64,000 nt of DNA. Origin: Nematostella vectensis (taxonomy: Eukaryota > Cnidaria > Anthozoa > Actiniaria > Edwardsiidae). Under the pieces are notes generated by a model. The model was not told where the DNA came from, did no database searches, and worked only from the letters and a program-made list of their open reading frames with translations. A program made the translations under genes and the position numbers. The DNA lies in the NCBI RefSeq assembly GCF_932526225.1, contig NC_064034.1, positions 16,876,887 to 16,940,886 of the forward strand, written 5' to 3'. Shown here in pieces: positions 50,821 to 62,271 of this stretch; position 1 is the first letter of the stretch; each line of letters begins with the position of its first letter.

Positions 50821-52143
50821 TCATAAAAAAGCTTCCACGAAGTTTTTAGCGGAGGCGATCAGACTGGTGACGCCCACAGCAAGCGCCCAAATGATAATGG
50901 CATAGTTAATACCCGTTTGACAGTACGACAAGTGCTCGCCCTTGAGCTTCAGGTGGAAGTAGCACGGCAACAACAAGGTAATGGTAATATTACAAAAGCT
51001 TCCGATAATCACTACCAACAAGCGCAAGTGAGGAAGAGCGATGGCCGGGATTAGCGTTAGCAGAACAAGCCAAGCTTTCAGAACGTTGCAACTTGGCCAC
51101 AAATGTGAAGGGTTCTTGGGGATAACGCACTTCTTGAAGACATCAAACAACACCAGTGCGTTGAACGGATACGCGCTCACGGCATTGGCGAATAGAAAAA
51201 CGCCCATGACTACACGTAGCTTGCCGACCACCAACCTACCTGTGATAAGGTTCTCTAGGTTCTGGCGAAATGCAAAAAACGCGATGAGGGAGAACGTGAG
51301 CATGGTGAACTGGGATAGCGCGTAAGACAGTCCCAGAATTCGGTTGAACTTCGACCTGTCACTGAGGGTGGATTCTAAGGTTGGTAAGACCCCATGAGTT
51401 GATGTGACCGACGCGATTGTAAGCGACATAAGAACCCACTGAAAGTTCCAGATGTTGAGTTCTTCCATGGTCCACTTCTTGTGCTCGATCATCAAACCGC
51501 AGTAGTAGAGAACGGTCAGGAGGGCGACCAGGAGAAACACGACAGCCGTCAAACTTACCCAGGAAACTCGGGCCAAGGTCTTGAGGTACACCAGAGGCAG
51601 GCAGAGCAAAGCCGCGGCCACGGTCAACAATTCCTGAGTCACTGGGAAATTCGGCACAACGTGGAACAACGCATTCGCCCCAAAATGCAGAAAAAGACAT
51701 AACGGTAGCACAAGTTGGATAACTTGCGTTACTGTCACCAGTATCCCGCCGTATTTAGGCCAAACGGCTTCTCCTATATCCTTGTATGTGTCTCTGACCC
51801 GCTTGTGGTTCTCCGTGTCGTACAAACATTCTATTAGGATCTTTCCCGTGTAGACACACACACACGGGACAAAAACGAGCGCTATGACCGCCATTACCCC
51901 TCCCTGCTGGATGAAGTAGGGTAACAGCAGGAGGCTGAATGCCGGCATGCGTGCGTTGACGAGGTTCACCATAGCAACTGACATTGAGCTCCGCCCCTCC
52001 TCCGAGTCGTCGCTCGGTTTGCCGTCGTGGGAGCATCGGTCGTCGTCGGAGCATCGCTCGTCGTCGGTGTAACGATCGTCGTCAGAGTATCGGTCTACTT
52101 GCGGGACTGATAGATAGGACTGGTTATTCGCTGGGTCTGACAT
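50821..52143 (-). CDS. SLC32A1-like: SLC32/VIAAT-like vesicular amino-acid transporter, single coding exon
   Basis: 440 residues of the amino acid/auxin permease (Aa_trans) fold with about 10-11 membrane segments. An acidic N-terminal cytoplasmic region (about residues 15-60) has imperfect repeats of DRYSDDD/DRYTDDE. Words shared with VIAAT include the YTGKILIECLYD block, VRDTYKDIGEA, the LPTLESTLSDRSKF segment (compare LPSLEGNMQQPSEF) and a SYPF helix. Known members load GABA or glycine into synaptic vesicles by proton exchange; the substrate here cannot be told. The frame is open up to an ATG at 52245, but an acceptor (tttatatttcag, ending at 52182) suggests the first part is intron. I therefore chose the ATG at 52143, or an upstream exon could join in phase 1. 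Confidence 0.85.
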   Translation of the reverse strand: MSDPANNQSYLSVPQVDRYSDDDRYTDDERCSDDDRCSHDGKPSDDSEEGRSSMSVAMVNLVNARMPAFSLLLLPYFIQQGGVMAVIALVFVPCVCVYTGKILIECLYDTENHKRVRDTYKDIGEAVWPKYGGILVTVTQVIQLVLPLCLFLHFGANALFHVVPNFPVTQELLTVAAALLCLPLVYLKTLARVSWVSLTAVVFLLVALLTVLYYCGLMIEHKKWTMEELNIWNFQWVLMSLTIASVTSTHGVLPTLESTLSDRSKFNRILGLSYALSQFTMLTFSLIAFFAFRQNLENLITGRLVVGKLRVVMGVFLFANAVSAYPFNALVLFDVFKKCVIPKNPSHLWPSCNVLKAWLVLLTLIPAIALPHLRLLVVIIGSFCNITITLLLPCYFHLKLKGEHLSYCQTGINYAIIIWALAVGVTSLIASAKNFVEAFL

Positions 52144-52181
52144 GAAGTCGTTTTTTTGCGCCACTTTTGATTTCCCTATTT

Positions 52182-53980
52182 CTGAAATATAAAGAAAAAA
52201 AACACTCGCACACTGAAACAAACAGCGCACATATCCTTCATGCACAACCCAAGACGTCTACCGTATAAAATAAAATGAAGAGGGTCGAGTTATTTCTCGA
52301 TTTCTACCGACCCGTACTTCAAGCAATCTCCTTGTCCTCTCGTCTTTTCAACTTGCTAATTAGGCTAAGTTCCATGCTTTCTCAAGCAAACCGCATTCAA
52401 AGAAGGTCAGAACATCACTATCACTAACACCAGCCTTAACAATACTTAATAATGTGAATGACAAAATTGTCAGGGCACTGGTTTTGTGATACTTATTATT
52501 TGCGATACTTATTTTTCGCATAAGAAAAATTGTATATTGTCATAATAATACATGCTTATTTGCACTTGGAAACCGAATCAATCATATCTATTGGAGTGTG
52601 ACGTGCGCTGCAATAATCTTCATCTGTCGCTTTTCTCCTTTTAACATACGAATCCCGTCATAAATGTAAACTAAGTCACATTAACGGTGAAAAAAGCTGT
52701 GTTTTAGATGATAGATATGATGACAGTCAAGAAATTGTATGCGTATTCACGCTTAATTGGCCAGAACGGCGTGTTGTTTATACTTCATACCTCTCTAAGC
52801 AGTAAGCGTCTAACAAAATGGAGTTTTTAAAAACAGTATTCTATAAACTAGCTGTTTTCTTTTAAATCTATGAACAATACCTAATGGATAATTCAGTTTT
52901 AGGGAGAATATTGGTTTAACAGTTAAAGCTTCTGTGGGAAAAGCGCGGAAATACGGAGAAAAATCATTAAGCTATATTATTGTAACTAAGTTATATTTCC
53001 GCAATGAGAGGGCAATGCGACGTACTATAAGCTGCTACGAGTTTCGTTGCCAAATGCGATAACAGTGAACTTTTTTGGAACTTGCATAGAATGACATAAC
53101 TTTCACAACTTTCACATGCTTATCAAACAATGGTCTTAAAAGGGATTTCACCGTTTACAACAGCCAAATGGTCGCAAGGAATGTTCAAGTTTTGGGTAAT
53201 TTACCTCGCTAGGTAACCACTGGTCAAAGCTTAATGTTTGTAGCGATGACAAAACGCTTGACACCCAGGCTAGGACGACTAGTTCCCCTCGCGGTGGAAG
53301 GTGTGGAGCGGAGACGTATATAGATTTGGAGAGTGTTTTGTGGAGTGTTGTTTGCGTGTTATGTCCACAGGACTGTGACCACCCAGCTGATCATGCGAAT
53401 CGAGCCATTTGGATGGATTCCATCCAGGCCGACATTTTTTTCGTGGGTGTGTGGGGGGGGGGGGGGGGGGTAATAGAACTACCCTTTAAAAGCGAAATGT
53501 TTCAGAACAGACTTGTTCTGAAATGGTTCTGGTTCTCATAAATTGATACTTACGTTCCATTGAAGCGGTAATGTCACCACTTTACTTTTGGTCGATTACA
53601 TAACAATCTCCGATCACTTTTAACGGACTTTTTTTTAACAAAATTGAAAAAGCATTTTGTCTATTGGAAGTTTCTTACAACATGTGACTGACAATTTAAA
53701 GCGGATGGCCTGTTAAATAGCGCAGATTCTAAAAGATTTTTTGTCTCTCTTCTGGCTCTCCGCTCCGGAAGCAAACTGGTGCGATTGTCGCTTAAATATT
53801 ACTTCTCGGCCCAGTTCTCTCTTCCTCGCCCAAAGCTTTGCTAGTGAGAAATTCAATTAGCCCTAATTAACTTGTAATTGTATGTGACGTCAAAATTAGA
53901 ATAGCCCCCATTCGCGCCTCGGATCGCATCCTACGGATGTTTCACATCATCACGATGGCGAAAATGAGGAAAATTTGGAA
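52182..53980. other. SLC32-like 5' side and spacer to next gene
   Basis: It probably includes the 5'UTR intron of the - strand transporter and the promoters of two divergent genes. A G-run is present at about 53453-53470 (part of another poly-G repeat). No coding sequence is seen. Confidence 0.55.
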
Positions 53981-54047
53981 ATGAAACCCAAATTATTGAT
54001 AGTGTGCGCTGTACTAGCCGTGCTTAGCGGTGGCGTGCATTCGAGAG
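53981..54047 (+). CDS. unknown secreted protein exon 1 (signal peptide)
   Basis: ATG at 53981, basic KPK and a hydrophobic core, then GGVHSR and GTAAGG (phase 1). An earlier ATG at 53955 opens a frame of only eight codons. Confidence 0.75.
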
Positions 54048-57000
54048 GTAAGGTTTTTTTGCACGCTTTTCGTTATTTTAGCCGAAAAAAAATAGTTTTG
54101 GCTGGCGCAATTTGGGGCGGTAATTAACTTCGAAATTCCCCGAAAATTTCTTGGCTTGTTTTATCTAATTTCTGTGGACAGAAACGTCTCGAGCATATTT
54201 TTAGTTTCCAAGCCGGATTATTTGCAAATTTTCTTAATTCACTTTTCGTGCTCAAGAAATATGCGCGCGCGCGGGAAATAACATTCGAACCGTTTACTAG
54301 CGTGCGTGTTCTAGAAAAATTCTTGAAATCAATCGTCAATGACTAAAACGTGTATATGTTTTTTTTCGAATCTCGATGGTGTTTTGGCGATGAAGTAAAC
54401 CTTAAATTGAAGCCGAAAGCTATTAAGATTTCATTTACGGCAGAGAAAGTGTGGTCATTTGGAGTATATTTTATTGAGCAACTGATTGGATTTTTGTTAT
54501 TTTTTTTTTTATAAGTAATCTATTTGTTGACTTTTTTTTATGATGGATATCTACATTATACTTTGTATTCACAAGTTTTTCTCGTAGTTTGGTAATTTTT
54601 TGGCAGTTACTCAGTTTTTGGATAATTTTGTCGTTTTTTTTGGTGGCGGTGGTGGCGATGGTGTTGGTGGTTGTGATGGTGGTGGTGTTGATGGATGTTG
54701 GTGGTGGTGATGGCGGTGGTGGTGGAGGTGATGATGATGGTGTTGATGGTGATGGTGATGATTGTGTTGGTGGTGGTGACGGTGGTGGTGGTGATGATGA
54801 TGGTGATAGTGATGGTAGTTTTGGTTGTGGTGGCGATGCTGATGGTGGTGGTGGTTGTGTTTGTGGTGGTGGTAATGATGTTAGTTGTGATGATGGTGGT
54901 GGTGATGGTGATAGTGGTTGTGGTGGTGATGGTGATGGTGTTTGTGTTTTTTGGTGGTTGTGTTGGTGATGGTGATGGTGTTTTTGGTGGTGATGGTGAT
55001 GGTGATGATGACTATTATTGTATGATCGTAGTGTAGTGGTGATGGTGGTGGTGATGTTAGTGGCGATGATGTTGATAATGGTGTGGTGATGTTGATGATG
55101 ATGGTAATTACTGGTGGTTGTGATGGTCGTAGTGATGGTGGTAATTAGTGTTGTTGCGTTTTTGTTTTCTTCTGCCACCAAATATGGGTTATTTCTTATT
55201 AAAAGTTGTCAAATACTATCCACTTACATATGCTATGCATGATTGGGAACCCCCTATCAGCAAATCCTAGTTATGCAACGGTGGTGATGGTGATGTTAGT
55301 GGTTGTGTGGTGATGGCGGTGATGGTGATGTTAGTGGTTGTGTGGTGATGGCTGTGATGGTGATGTTAGTGGTTGTGTGGTGATTGCGGTGGTGATGATG
55401 ATGTTAGTGGTTGTGTGGTGATGGCGGTGGTGATGGTGATGTTAGTGGTTGTGTGGTGATGGCGGTGGTGGTGGTTTTGATATTGGTGATTTGAAGCATC
55501 AGTCTCCCCTTTGAAGCGCTTGAGGACAGTCCCACGGGTTGCCTTTACGATACCCATGATTCTTTTCGGCTCTTTAAAAAAAAATGGCGGCGGCGGAAGC
55601 CGCATGCATTTTGCTCTGCATCATGTTTGTGGGTTTATATGCTACTAAACAGTAAGTTGGCAGTAGTTTTGTTTATTCTGTTAAAGAGTTCTTCAAAAAT
55701 TCACCTTGAACGTTTTGCTTTATTTTGTCTTAGTAGAGATTTCTTGCTTGACAATTTTCTCGTGAAAGAGGTTCAGCTAAAGATTATTTTGCATGAATAT
55801 GCAAATGGTAGAGAAAGATGGAAGAGAAAAGCAAAGTCCCCTTGTCTTGTGGCGTAAAGCTTTCTACCCACAAAACATGTTTTTGTCAGCATGCACTGAG
55901 CTTGGAGCATCTGGTACCTAGGGTACAAACGAATCATTTGTGCTACCACTGGGGCTTGGCTGGACCCCAAAATATTTTCTTAATGATCCCATCGTCCCCT
56001 CTTCTCCCTTCAAAAAATATATTTAGAGTCCTACTTTAGCTATGTACTTGAGAGGTTTTAATAGATGTTCATGCCTTTTTTCAGCACTCAATGGCAAGTT
56101 TAGCCAGGGTGTGGATGCCAGTTCCATATCGCCTTCGCCGGCTGTTCAGGTAGGACAATGCTACCCACCATTCCAATCCTATTTTTCAATTCTCTATTTT
56201 CACCAGCTATCACTCAGAAGCATACGTGGAAAATTAGCAGGTTATTGATATTTTAAAGGTTAATTGGCTTCTTTTAGGAGTGGTGCTTCTTAGGATAAGG
56301 GCACAAACGCTACTTTCTCAGTGATCCTGAATGCTGATGCTGTACCTTAAGTGAGCAAAAATAACATTTTGGATAAAAAAAAAAACCAGCTAACTTTTTG
56401 TGTTCTTGATTGTCTTGTTTTGTTCAAAACCGCTCATCAGTCAGTTTTATTATCACATTCTATATGTCATTACAGGTTATCGAATATATTTTGCAGTGAA
56501 ATTTATAACATTTTTCTATCATTTCCTTTTTAAGGTGGTTTAGAGCCCTTCATTGAATTAGTGTTACAATCTATAATAAGATACCCTTGGCTTAGTTTTA
56601 TTATAAATGTTTTGCGGTAAAGAGTGAGATAACATTTTACTAATTTCTTTTTCGTTGTTGTTGAAAGCCCTGTTTATAGATAATAAAATATTTTTTTCAA
56701 GCACAAACAGACATTAAATTAGTTTTTACGAGCTTAATTCCCCCTGGCTTGTTTTTATTATTAGACATTATATGAAAGGGATGGCACACTAGAGAGGGGT
56801 GGCTTATTAGAGAGGGATGGTTTATTAGAGAGGGGAGGCTTATCAGAGAGGGGAAGCTTATCAGAAAGTGGTGGCTTATTTGAGAGGGATGGCTTATCAG
56901 AGAGGGGAAGCTTATCAGAAAGGGGTGGCTTATTTGAGAGGGATGGCTTATCAGAGAGGGGAAGCTTATCAGAAAGGGGTGGCTTATTTGAGAGGGGTGG

Positions 57001-60000
57001 CTTATCAGAGAGGGGAAGCTTATCAGAAAGGGGTGGCTTATTTGAGAGGGATGGCTTATTAGAGAGGGATGGCTTATTAGAGAGGGATGGCTTATTAGGG
57101 AGGGGAGGCTTATTAAAGAAGGGTGGCTTTTTAGATAGGGCTGGCTTATTAGAGAGGGGTGGCTTATTAGAGAGGGATGGCTTATTAGAGAGGGGTGGCT
57201 TATTAGAGAGGGGAGGCTTATTAAAGAAGGGTGGCTTATTAGAGAGAGATGGCTTATTAGAGAGGGGTGGCTTATTAGAGAGGCGTGGCTTATTAGAAAG
57301 GGGAGGCTTATTAAAGAAGGTTGGCTTATTAGAGAGGGGTTTCTTCTCAGAGAGGGTTGGCTTATTAGAGAGGGGTGACGTATTAGAGAGGGGTTTCTTC
57401 TCAGAGAGGGTTGGCTTATTAGAGAGGGGTGGCTTATTAGAGAGGAGTGGCTTATTAGAAAAAAAGGCTTGTTAGAGAGTGGTGGATTAGAAGAAAAGGA
57501 TGGCTTATTAGAATGGGTGTGCCTTTTTAGATAGGGAATGGCTTATGTGATAGGGGATGGCTTATTTAAAAGGGGTGGCTTGTTAGAGAGGAGTGTTGGC
57601 TTATTAGAGAGGGATTGCTTATTAGAAAGGGGTAGCTTGTTAGAGAGGAGTGTTGGCTTATTAGAGAGGGATGTCTTATTAGAGAGGGGTGGCTTATTAG
57701 AGAGGGTTGGCTTATAAGAAAGGATTGGCTTTTTTGGAGAGGGGTAGCTTATTCGAGGGTGTCGGCTTATTAGAGAGGGCTAGCTTATTAGAGGGGGGTA
57801 GCTTATTCGAGTGTGTTGGCTTATTTGAGAGGGCTGGCTTATGATAGAGGGGTGCCTTGTTAGAGGGGAGTGGCTTGCCTGATAGAAAGGAGTGGCTTTT
57901 TAGAGAGCGATGACTTATTATAGGGGATTGTCTTATTAGAGAGGGGTGTTTTAGTAGAGAGGATTGGCTAATTGGAAAGAAAGGCTTGTTAGAGAGTGGT
58001 GGATTATGAGAAAGGGATGGCTTATTATAGAGGGTGTGGCTTATTAGATAGGAGTGGCTTGTTCGTAGAGGTGTGGCTTATTACAATAGGATGGCTTATT
58101 AAAGAGGGGTGGCTTACCTGATAGAAAGGAGTGGCTTTTTAGAGAGGGATGACTTATTGGAGAGAGATAGCTTATTAGAGAGGGGTGGCTTGTTAGAGGG
58201 GAGTGGCTATTAAGAGAGGGATGGCTCATTAGAGAGAGGTGGCTTATTAGAGAGGGATGACTTATAAGAGAGGGTTGGCTTATTAGAGAGTGGTGGCTTG
58301 TTAGAGGGGAGTGACTTATAAGAGAGGTGTGGCTTTTTAGAGGAGGGTGGCTATTAAGAGAGGGATGGCCTTTTTTAGAGAGTTGTTGGCTTATTAGAGA
58401 GGGATGCCTTATCAGAGAGGGGGCAGCTTATTAGCGAGGGTTGGCTTATTAGACAGGGGTGGCTTATTAGAAAGGGGTGGCATATTATAGAGGGAGGGCT
58501 TATTAGAGAGGGGTGGCTTTTTAGAGAGGGCTGGCTTATTATAGAGGGGTGGCTTATTGGAGAGCCGTGGCTTTTTATTAGACAGGGGTGGCTTATTAGA
58601 AAAGGATGGCATGTTAGATAGGGTTGGCTTATTAGAGAGGGCTGGCCAATTATAGAGGGGTGGCTTAATAGAGAGGGATGGCTTATTATAGAGGGTGTGG
58701 CTTATTAGATAAGGGTGGCTTGTTCGAAGAGGTGTGGCTTATTAGAATAGGATGACTTATTAGAGAGGGGGTTGCATATTAGAGAGGTGTGGCTTATTGG
58801 AGAGCCGTGGCTTTTTTTTTTAAAAAGGGTTGGCTTGTAAGAGAGGGGTGGCTTGTTAGATAGGGTTGGCTTATTAGAGAGGGCTGGCTTATCATAGAGG
58901 GGTGGCTTATTAGAGAGGGGTGGCTTATTATAGAGGGGTGGCTTATTAGAGAGGGGTGGCTTATTATAGAGGGTTGGCTTATTAGAGAGGGGTGGCTTGT
59001 TAGATAGGGCTGGCTTATTAGAGAGGGCTGGTTTATTATAGAGGGGTGGCTTATTAGAGAGGGGGTTGCATATTAGAGAGGTGTGGCTTATTGGAGAGCC
59101 ATGGCTTTTTTTTAAAAAAAGGGTTGGCTTATAAGACAGGGATAAGAATGGTGGCTTATTAGAGAGGGATGGCTCATTAGAGAGAGGTGGCTTATTAGAG
59201 AGGGATGACTTATAAGAGAGGGTTGGCTTATTAGAGTAGTGGCTTATTAGAGAGAGGTGGCTTGTTAGAGGGGAGTGACTTTTAAGAAAGGGGTGGCTTT
59301 TTAGAGGGGGATGGCTATTAAGAGAGGGATAGCCTTTTTTAGAGAGAGGTGGCTTATAAGAGAGGGGTGGCCAATTATAGAGTTGTTGGCTTATTAGAGA
59401 GGGATGGATTATTAGTGGGGGGTGTCCTATTAGAGAGGAATATTGCTTATTAGAGAGGGGTGGCTCTTAAGATAGGGGTGGCATATTAGAGGGGGGTGGC
59501 TCATTGGAAAGGAATTGCTTATTAGAGAGGGATGCCTTATCAGAGAGGGGGGCAGCTTATTAGAGAGGGTTTGGCTTATTAGAGAGGGGTGGCTTATTAG
59601 AGGGGGATGCCTTATCAGAGAGGGGGCAGCTTATTAGAGAGGGTTGGCTTATTAGAGGGGTGGCTTATTAGAAAGGGATGGCTGATTAGAGAGAGGTTGC
59701 TTATTAGAGAGGGCTGGCTTATTAAAGAGGGAGGGCTTATTAGAGAGGGGTGGCTTTTTAGAGAGGGCTGGCTTTTTATAGAGGGAGGGCTTATTAGAGA
59801 GGGGTGGCTTATTATAGAGGGTGGCTTGTTAGATGGGGTTGGCTTATTAGAGAGGGCTGGCTTATTCTAGAGGGGTGGCTTATTAGAGAGGGTTGGCTTA
59901 TTATAAAGGGTGGCTTTTTAGATAGGGGTGGCTTATTATAGAGGTGTGGCTTGTTAGATGGGGTTGGCTTTTTAGAGAGGGCTTGCTTATTATAGAGGGG

Positions 60001-61294
60001 TGGCTTACCTGATAGAAAGGAGTCGCTTTTTAGAGAGGGATGACTTATTAGAGAGGGGGTTGCATATTAGAGAGGTGTGGCTTATTGGAGAGCCATGGCT
60101 TTTTTTTTTAAAGGGTTGGCTTATAAGAGAGGGGTGGCTTGCTAGAGGGGAGTGGCTATTAAGAGAGGGATGGCTTATTAGAGAGAGGTGGCTTATTAGA
60201 GAGGGATGACTTATAAGAGAGGGTTGGTTTATTAGAGTGGGCTGGCTTATTAGAGAGAGGTGGCTTGTTAGAGGGGAATGACTTATAAGAGAGGGGTGGC
60301 TTGTTAGAGGGGAGTGGCTATTAAGAGAGGAATGGCCTTTTTTAGAGAGAGGTGGGCCTATTATAGAGTTGTTGGCTTGTTAGAGAGGGGTGGCTTATTA
60401 GTGGGGGGTGTCCTATTAGAGAGGAATATTGCTTATTAGAGAGGGGTGGCTTATTAGAGAGGGTTGGCTTATTAGAAAAAAGGCTTGTTAGAGAGGGGTG
60501 GCTTTTAAGATGGGGGTGGCATATTAAAGGGGGTTGGCTTATTGGAAAGGTATGGCTTATTAGAGAGGGATGCCTTATCATAGAGGGGGCAGCTTATTAG
60601 AGAGGGTTTGGCTTATTAGAGAGTTGTGGCTTATTAGAGATGGATGGCTTATAAGAGACAGGACAGCTTTTTAGAGAGGGTTGGCCTATTAAAGGGGGCT
60701 GGCTTATTAGAGAGGGGTGGCTTATTAGAAAGGGGTTGGCTTATTAGGAAGGGGTGGCTTATTAGAGAGGGCTGGCTTATTATAGAGGGATGGCTTATTA
60801 GGGAGGGAAGGCTTATTAGAGAAAGGTGGCTTGTTAGATAGGGTTGGCTTATTAGAGAGGGCTGGCTTATCATAGAGGGGTGGCTTAATAGAGAGGGTTG
60901 GCTTATTATAGAGGGTTGGCTTATTATAGAGGGGTGGCTTAATAGAGGGGGGTGGTTTATTAGAGAGGGCTGGCTTATTAGGGAGGGAACCTTTTTAATA
61001 GTATAGATGTAAGAGTGTTTTTCCTTTTTAAATTGGAAATAAATGTATTTTTTTTTCTTTTTCTTCTAAACTTTTCCTTTCAACAGGTGCCTACTCCATT
61101 TGGGATTGACCCTACACCAACTGTCAAGTACCCGCAGGCCACACGTACTGCGGAAGTCCCTTCTCAGTTGGATGGTAATGTGATAGCGGATAAGCCAACA
61201 GACAGATTCCAGCATGGTGATAACCATGTGAATCCCAATGATGTTGATAAGTCATTTCACAGGAGAGATGTTGAGGAATTGCCTGACTGGATCG
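53981..61294 (+). CDS. unrecognised secreted protein, first three exons (partial)
   Basis: Exons are 53981-54047, 56085-56149 and 61087-61294, all GT-AG with matching phases (1, 0, 1). The product begins MKPKLLIVCAVLAVLSGGVH, a signal peptide. A low-complexity, Pro/Asp-rich region follows, with no domain I recognise and no cysteines after the signal. It then continues past the window. The N-terminal region could be the propeptide or linker of an extracellular or membrane protein. Introns 1 to 3 are filled with long tandem arrays. Confidence 0.7.
54640..55170 (+). repeat. degenerate (GGTGAT)n / TGG-rich tract
   Basis: A long purine/GT-rich low-complexity run of ggtggtgatgat-type triplets. It is open in several frames on both strands. 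The His/Thr/Pro-rich 236-codon frame on the - strand is an artefact. Confidence 0.95.
55280..55485 (+). repeat. 33-36-bp array within the GGTGAT tract family
   Basis: gtgatggtgatgttagtggt followed by tgtgtggtgatggcg repeats five times, about 100 bp after the first tract and clearly derived from the same motif. Confidence 0.92.
56085..56149 (+). CDS. unknown secreted protein exon 2
   Basis: ALNGKFSQGVDASSISPSPA and VQ between ccttttttcag and GTAGGA. The frame joins both neighbours. Confidence 0.7.
56150..61086 (+). other. intron 2 of the unknown secreted gene
   Basis: Nearly 4.9 kb, of which 56780-60990 is the 18-bp minisatellite. The remainder is AT-rich with nothing seen. Confidence 0.85.
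56780..60990 (+). repeat. 18-bp minisatellite, about 4.2 kb
   Basis: The unit is ggcttattagagaggggt, roughly 230 copies. Local variants (agggatggc, agggaggc, gcttatcagag, gcttatagagg) form patchy higher-order blocks, for example 58790-58870, 59050-59130 and 60050-60130 with cttattggagagcc and a T-run. Because 18 is a multiple of 3, long repetitive frames exist on both strands; none is a gene. Confidence 0.97.
61087..61294 (+). CDS. unknown secreted protein exon 3
   Basis: VPTPFGIDPTPTVKYPQATR and downstream residues end VEELPDWI before GTGGGT (phase 1). The acceptor is ctttcaacag. It is acidic and Pro-rich, of unrecognised family. Confidence 0.75.
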
Positions 61295-61661
61295 GTGGGT
61301 TGATGACCTTTTAAGTTCTACCAACAGCATTTTTCACTGCAAACCTGTGCTTACTTGACACAGAAGTAGTAACAACTGCAACAGCACAACATTCAACAAT
61401 GAAATTATTAGGAGCAAACACCAGTAATAAGAAATGACAACATTGATCATTACTACACCAAAACTTACTACTTCGTATTCAGTTTAGAGTTTTGTTTAAC
61501 TCTTGATAATCTATACGATACTGTATGTTTTCAAGAATGCTAGTTGCAATGAATTTGGTTGTTAAGAATAGCAAATTTGAAAGTGATATGTGTTGATGTA
61601 ATAAATGCCTTTGTTTAGTGGGAGGGCTTAGGATATGTGTTGATGTGATAAATGCTTATAT

Positions 61662-62265
61662 CAGGGCTTCTGGAATTACGCCCTTGTGCGGAATCATGTA
61701 ATTTGGCTTTTTCTGCGTAATCCGCGTAATCCACAAATTTCCCCATAATCCCGCGTAATTTAGTTAAATTTTGAAAGACAAAACATTTAAGTGCACAGCT
61801 GATGTGTTCTTTTAGGGTTCTTACTTCTATTTCTTGTAAAAAAGACGGATATTCTTCATAAGAGTGCAATATTTCGGGCTGAATTTCGAAAACAAATAAA
61901 ATGACTAGTCGTTCTTTGCTAAACTGCGAAGGCCTAGGACTAATAATGAAATAGCTTTTTTAATTGGGTGGTGGCTAGGAGTCAATGAAAACTCGCCTAA
62001 GATATTTTCGCGTAAAGAATAAAACCTTTTTCAAGATATTTTGTGCTTTTCTTCGGTACAAAAAGTAGTTTGGGCGTAACAATTGATATTCCGTGTAATT
62101 TAGCACGCAATTCAGTAAAGAATCCAGCAAAATTTTGATTTTTAGAGAAAAATGTATTGCAAAATCCCGCGTAATTTAGCACATAGTGATAGATTTTCCG
62201 CGTAATTTAGCAAAGAATCCCGCGTAAATTTGAGTTTTTTTTTCCACGTAATTCCAGAAGCCCTG
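61662..62265. mobile_element. 604-bp MITE inserted in the 50-bp array
   Basis: The terminal inverted repeats are cagggcttctggaattacg and cgtaattccagaagccctg. TTATAT flanks both sides (61656-61661 and 62266-62271). Internal repeats of cgcgtaatttagca occur at least four times. There is no ORF with transposase motifs. The superfamily is unassigned. Confidence 0.9.
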
Positions 62266-62271
62266 TTATAT

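Larger units (their letters stand above)
54048..56084 (+). other. intron 1 of the unknown secreted gene
   Basis: It contains the GGT/GAT trinucleotide-like tracts at 54640-55170 and 55280-55485. No exon is seen in the rest. Confidence 0.75.

Noticed and set aside
52144-52245. Longer N-terminus for the SLC32-like protein (start at 52245)
   Set aside because: A clear acceptor (pyrimidine tract and cag) lies inside this segment, so it is probably intron; the residues also look non-conserved.
54471-55181. 236-codon His/Thr/Pro-rich frame on the - strand
   Set aside because: It is the reverse reading of the GGTGAT low-complexity tract, with no start context, splice structure or domain.
56868-60873. 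Many 60-99-codon frames on both strands made of GLLERG or SNKPPL words
   Set aside because: They are translations of the 18-bp minisatellite.
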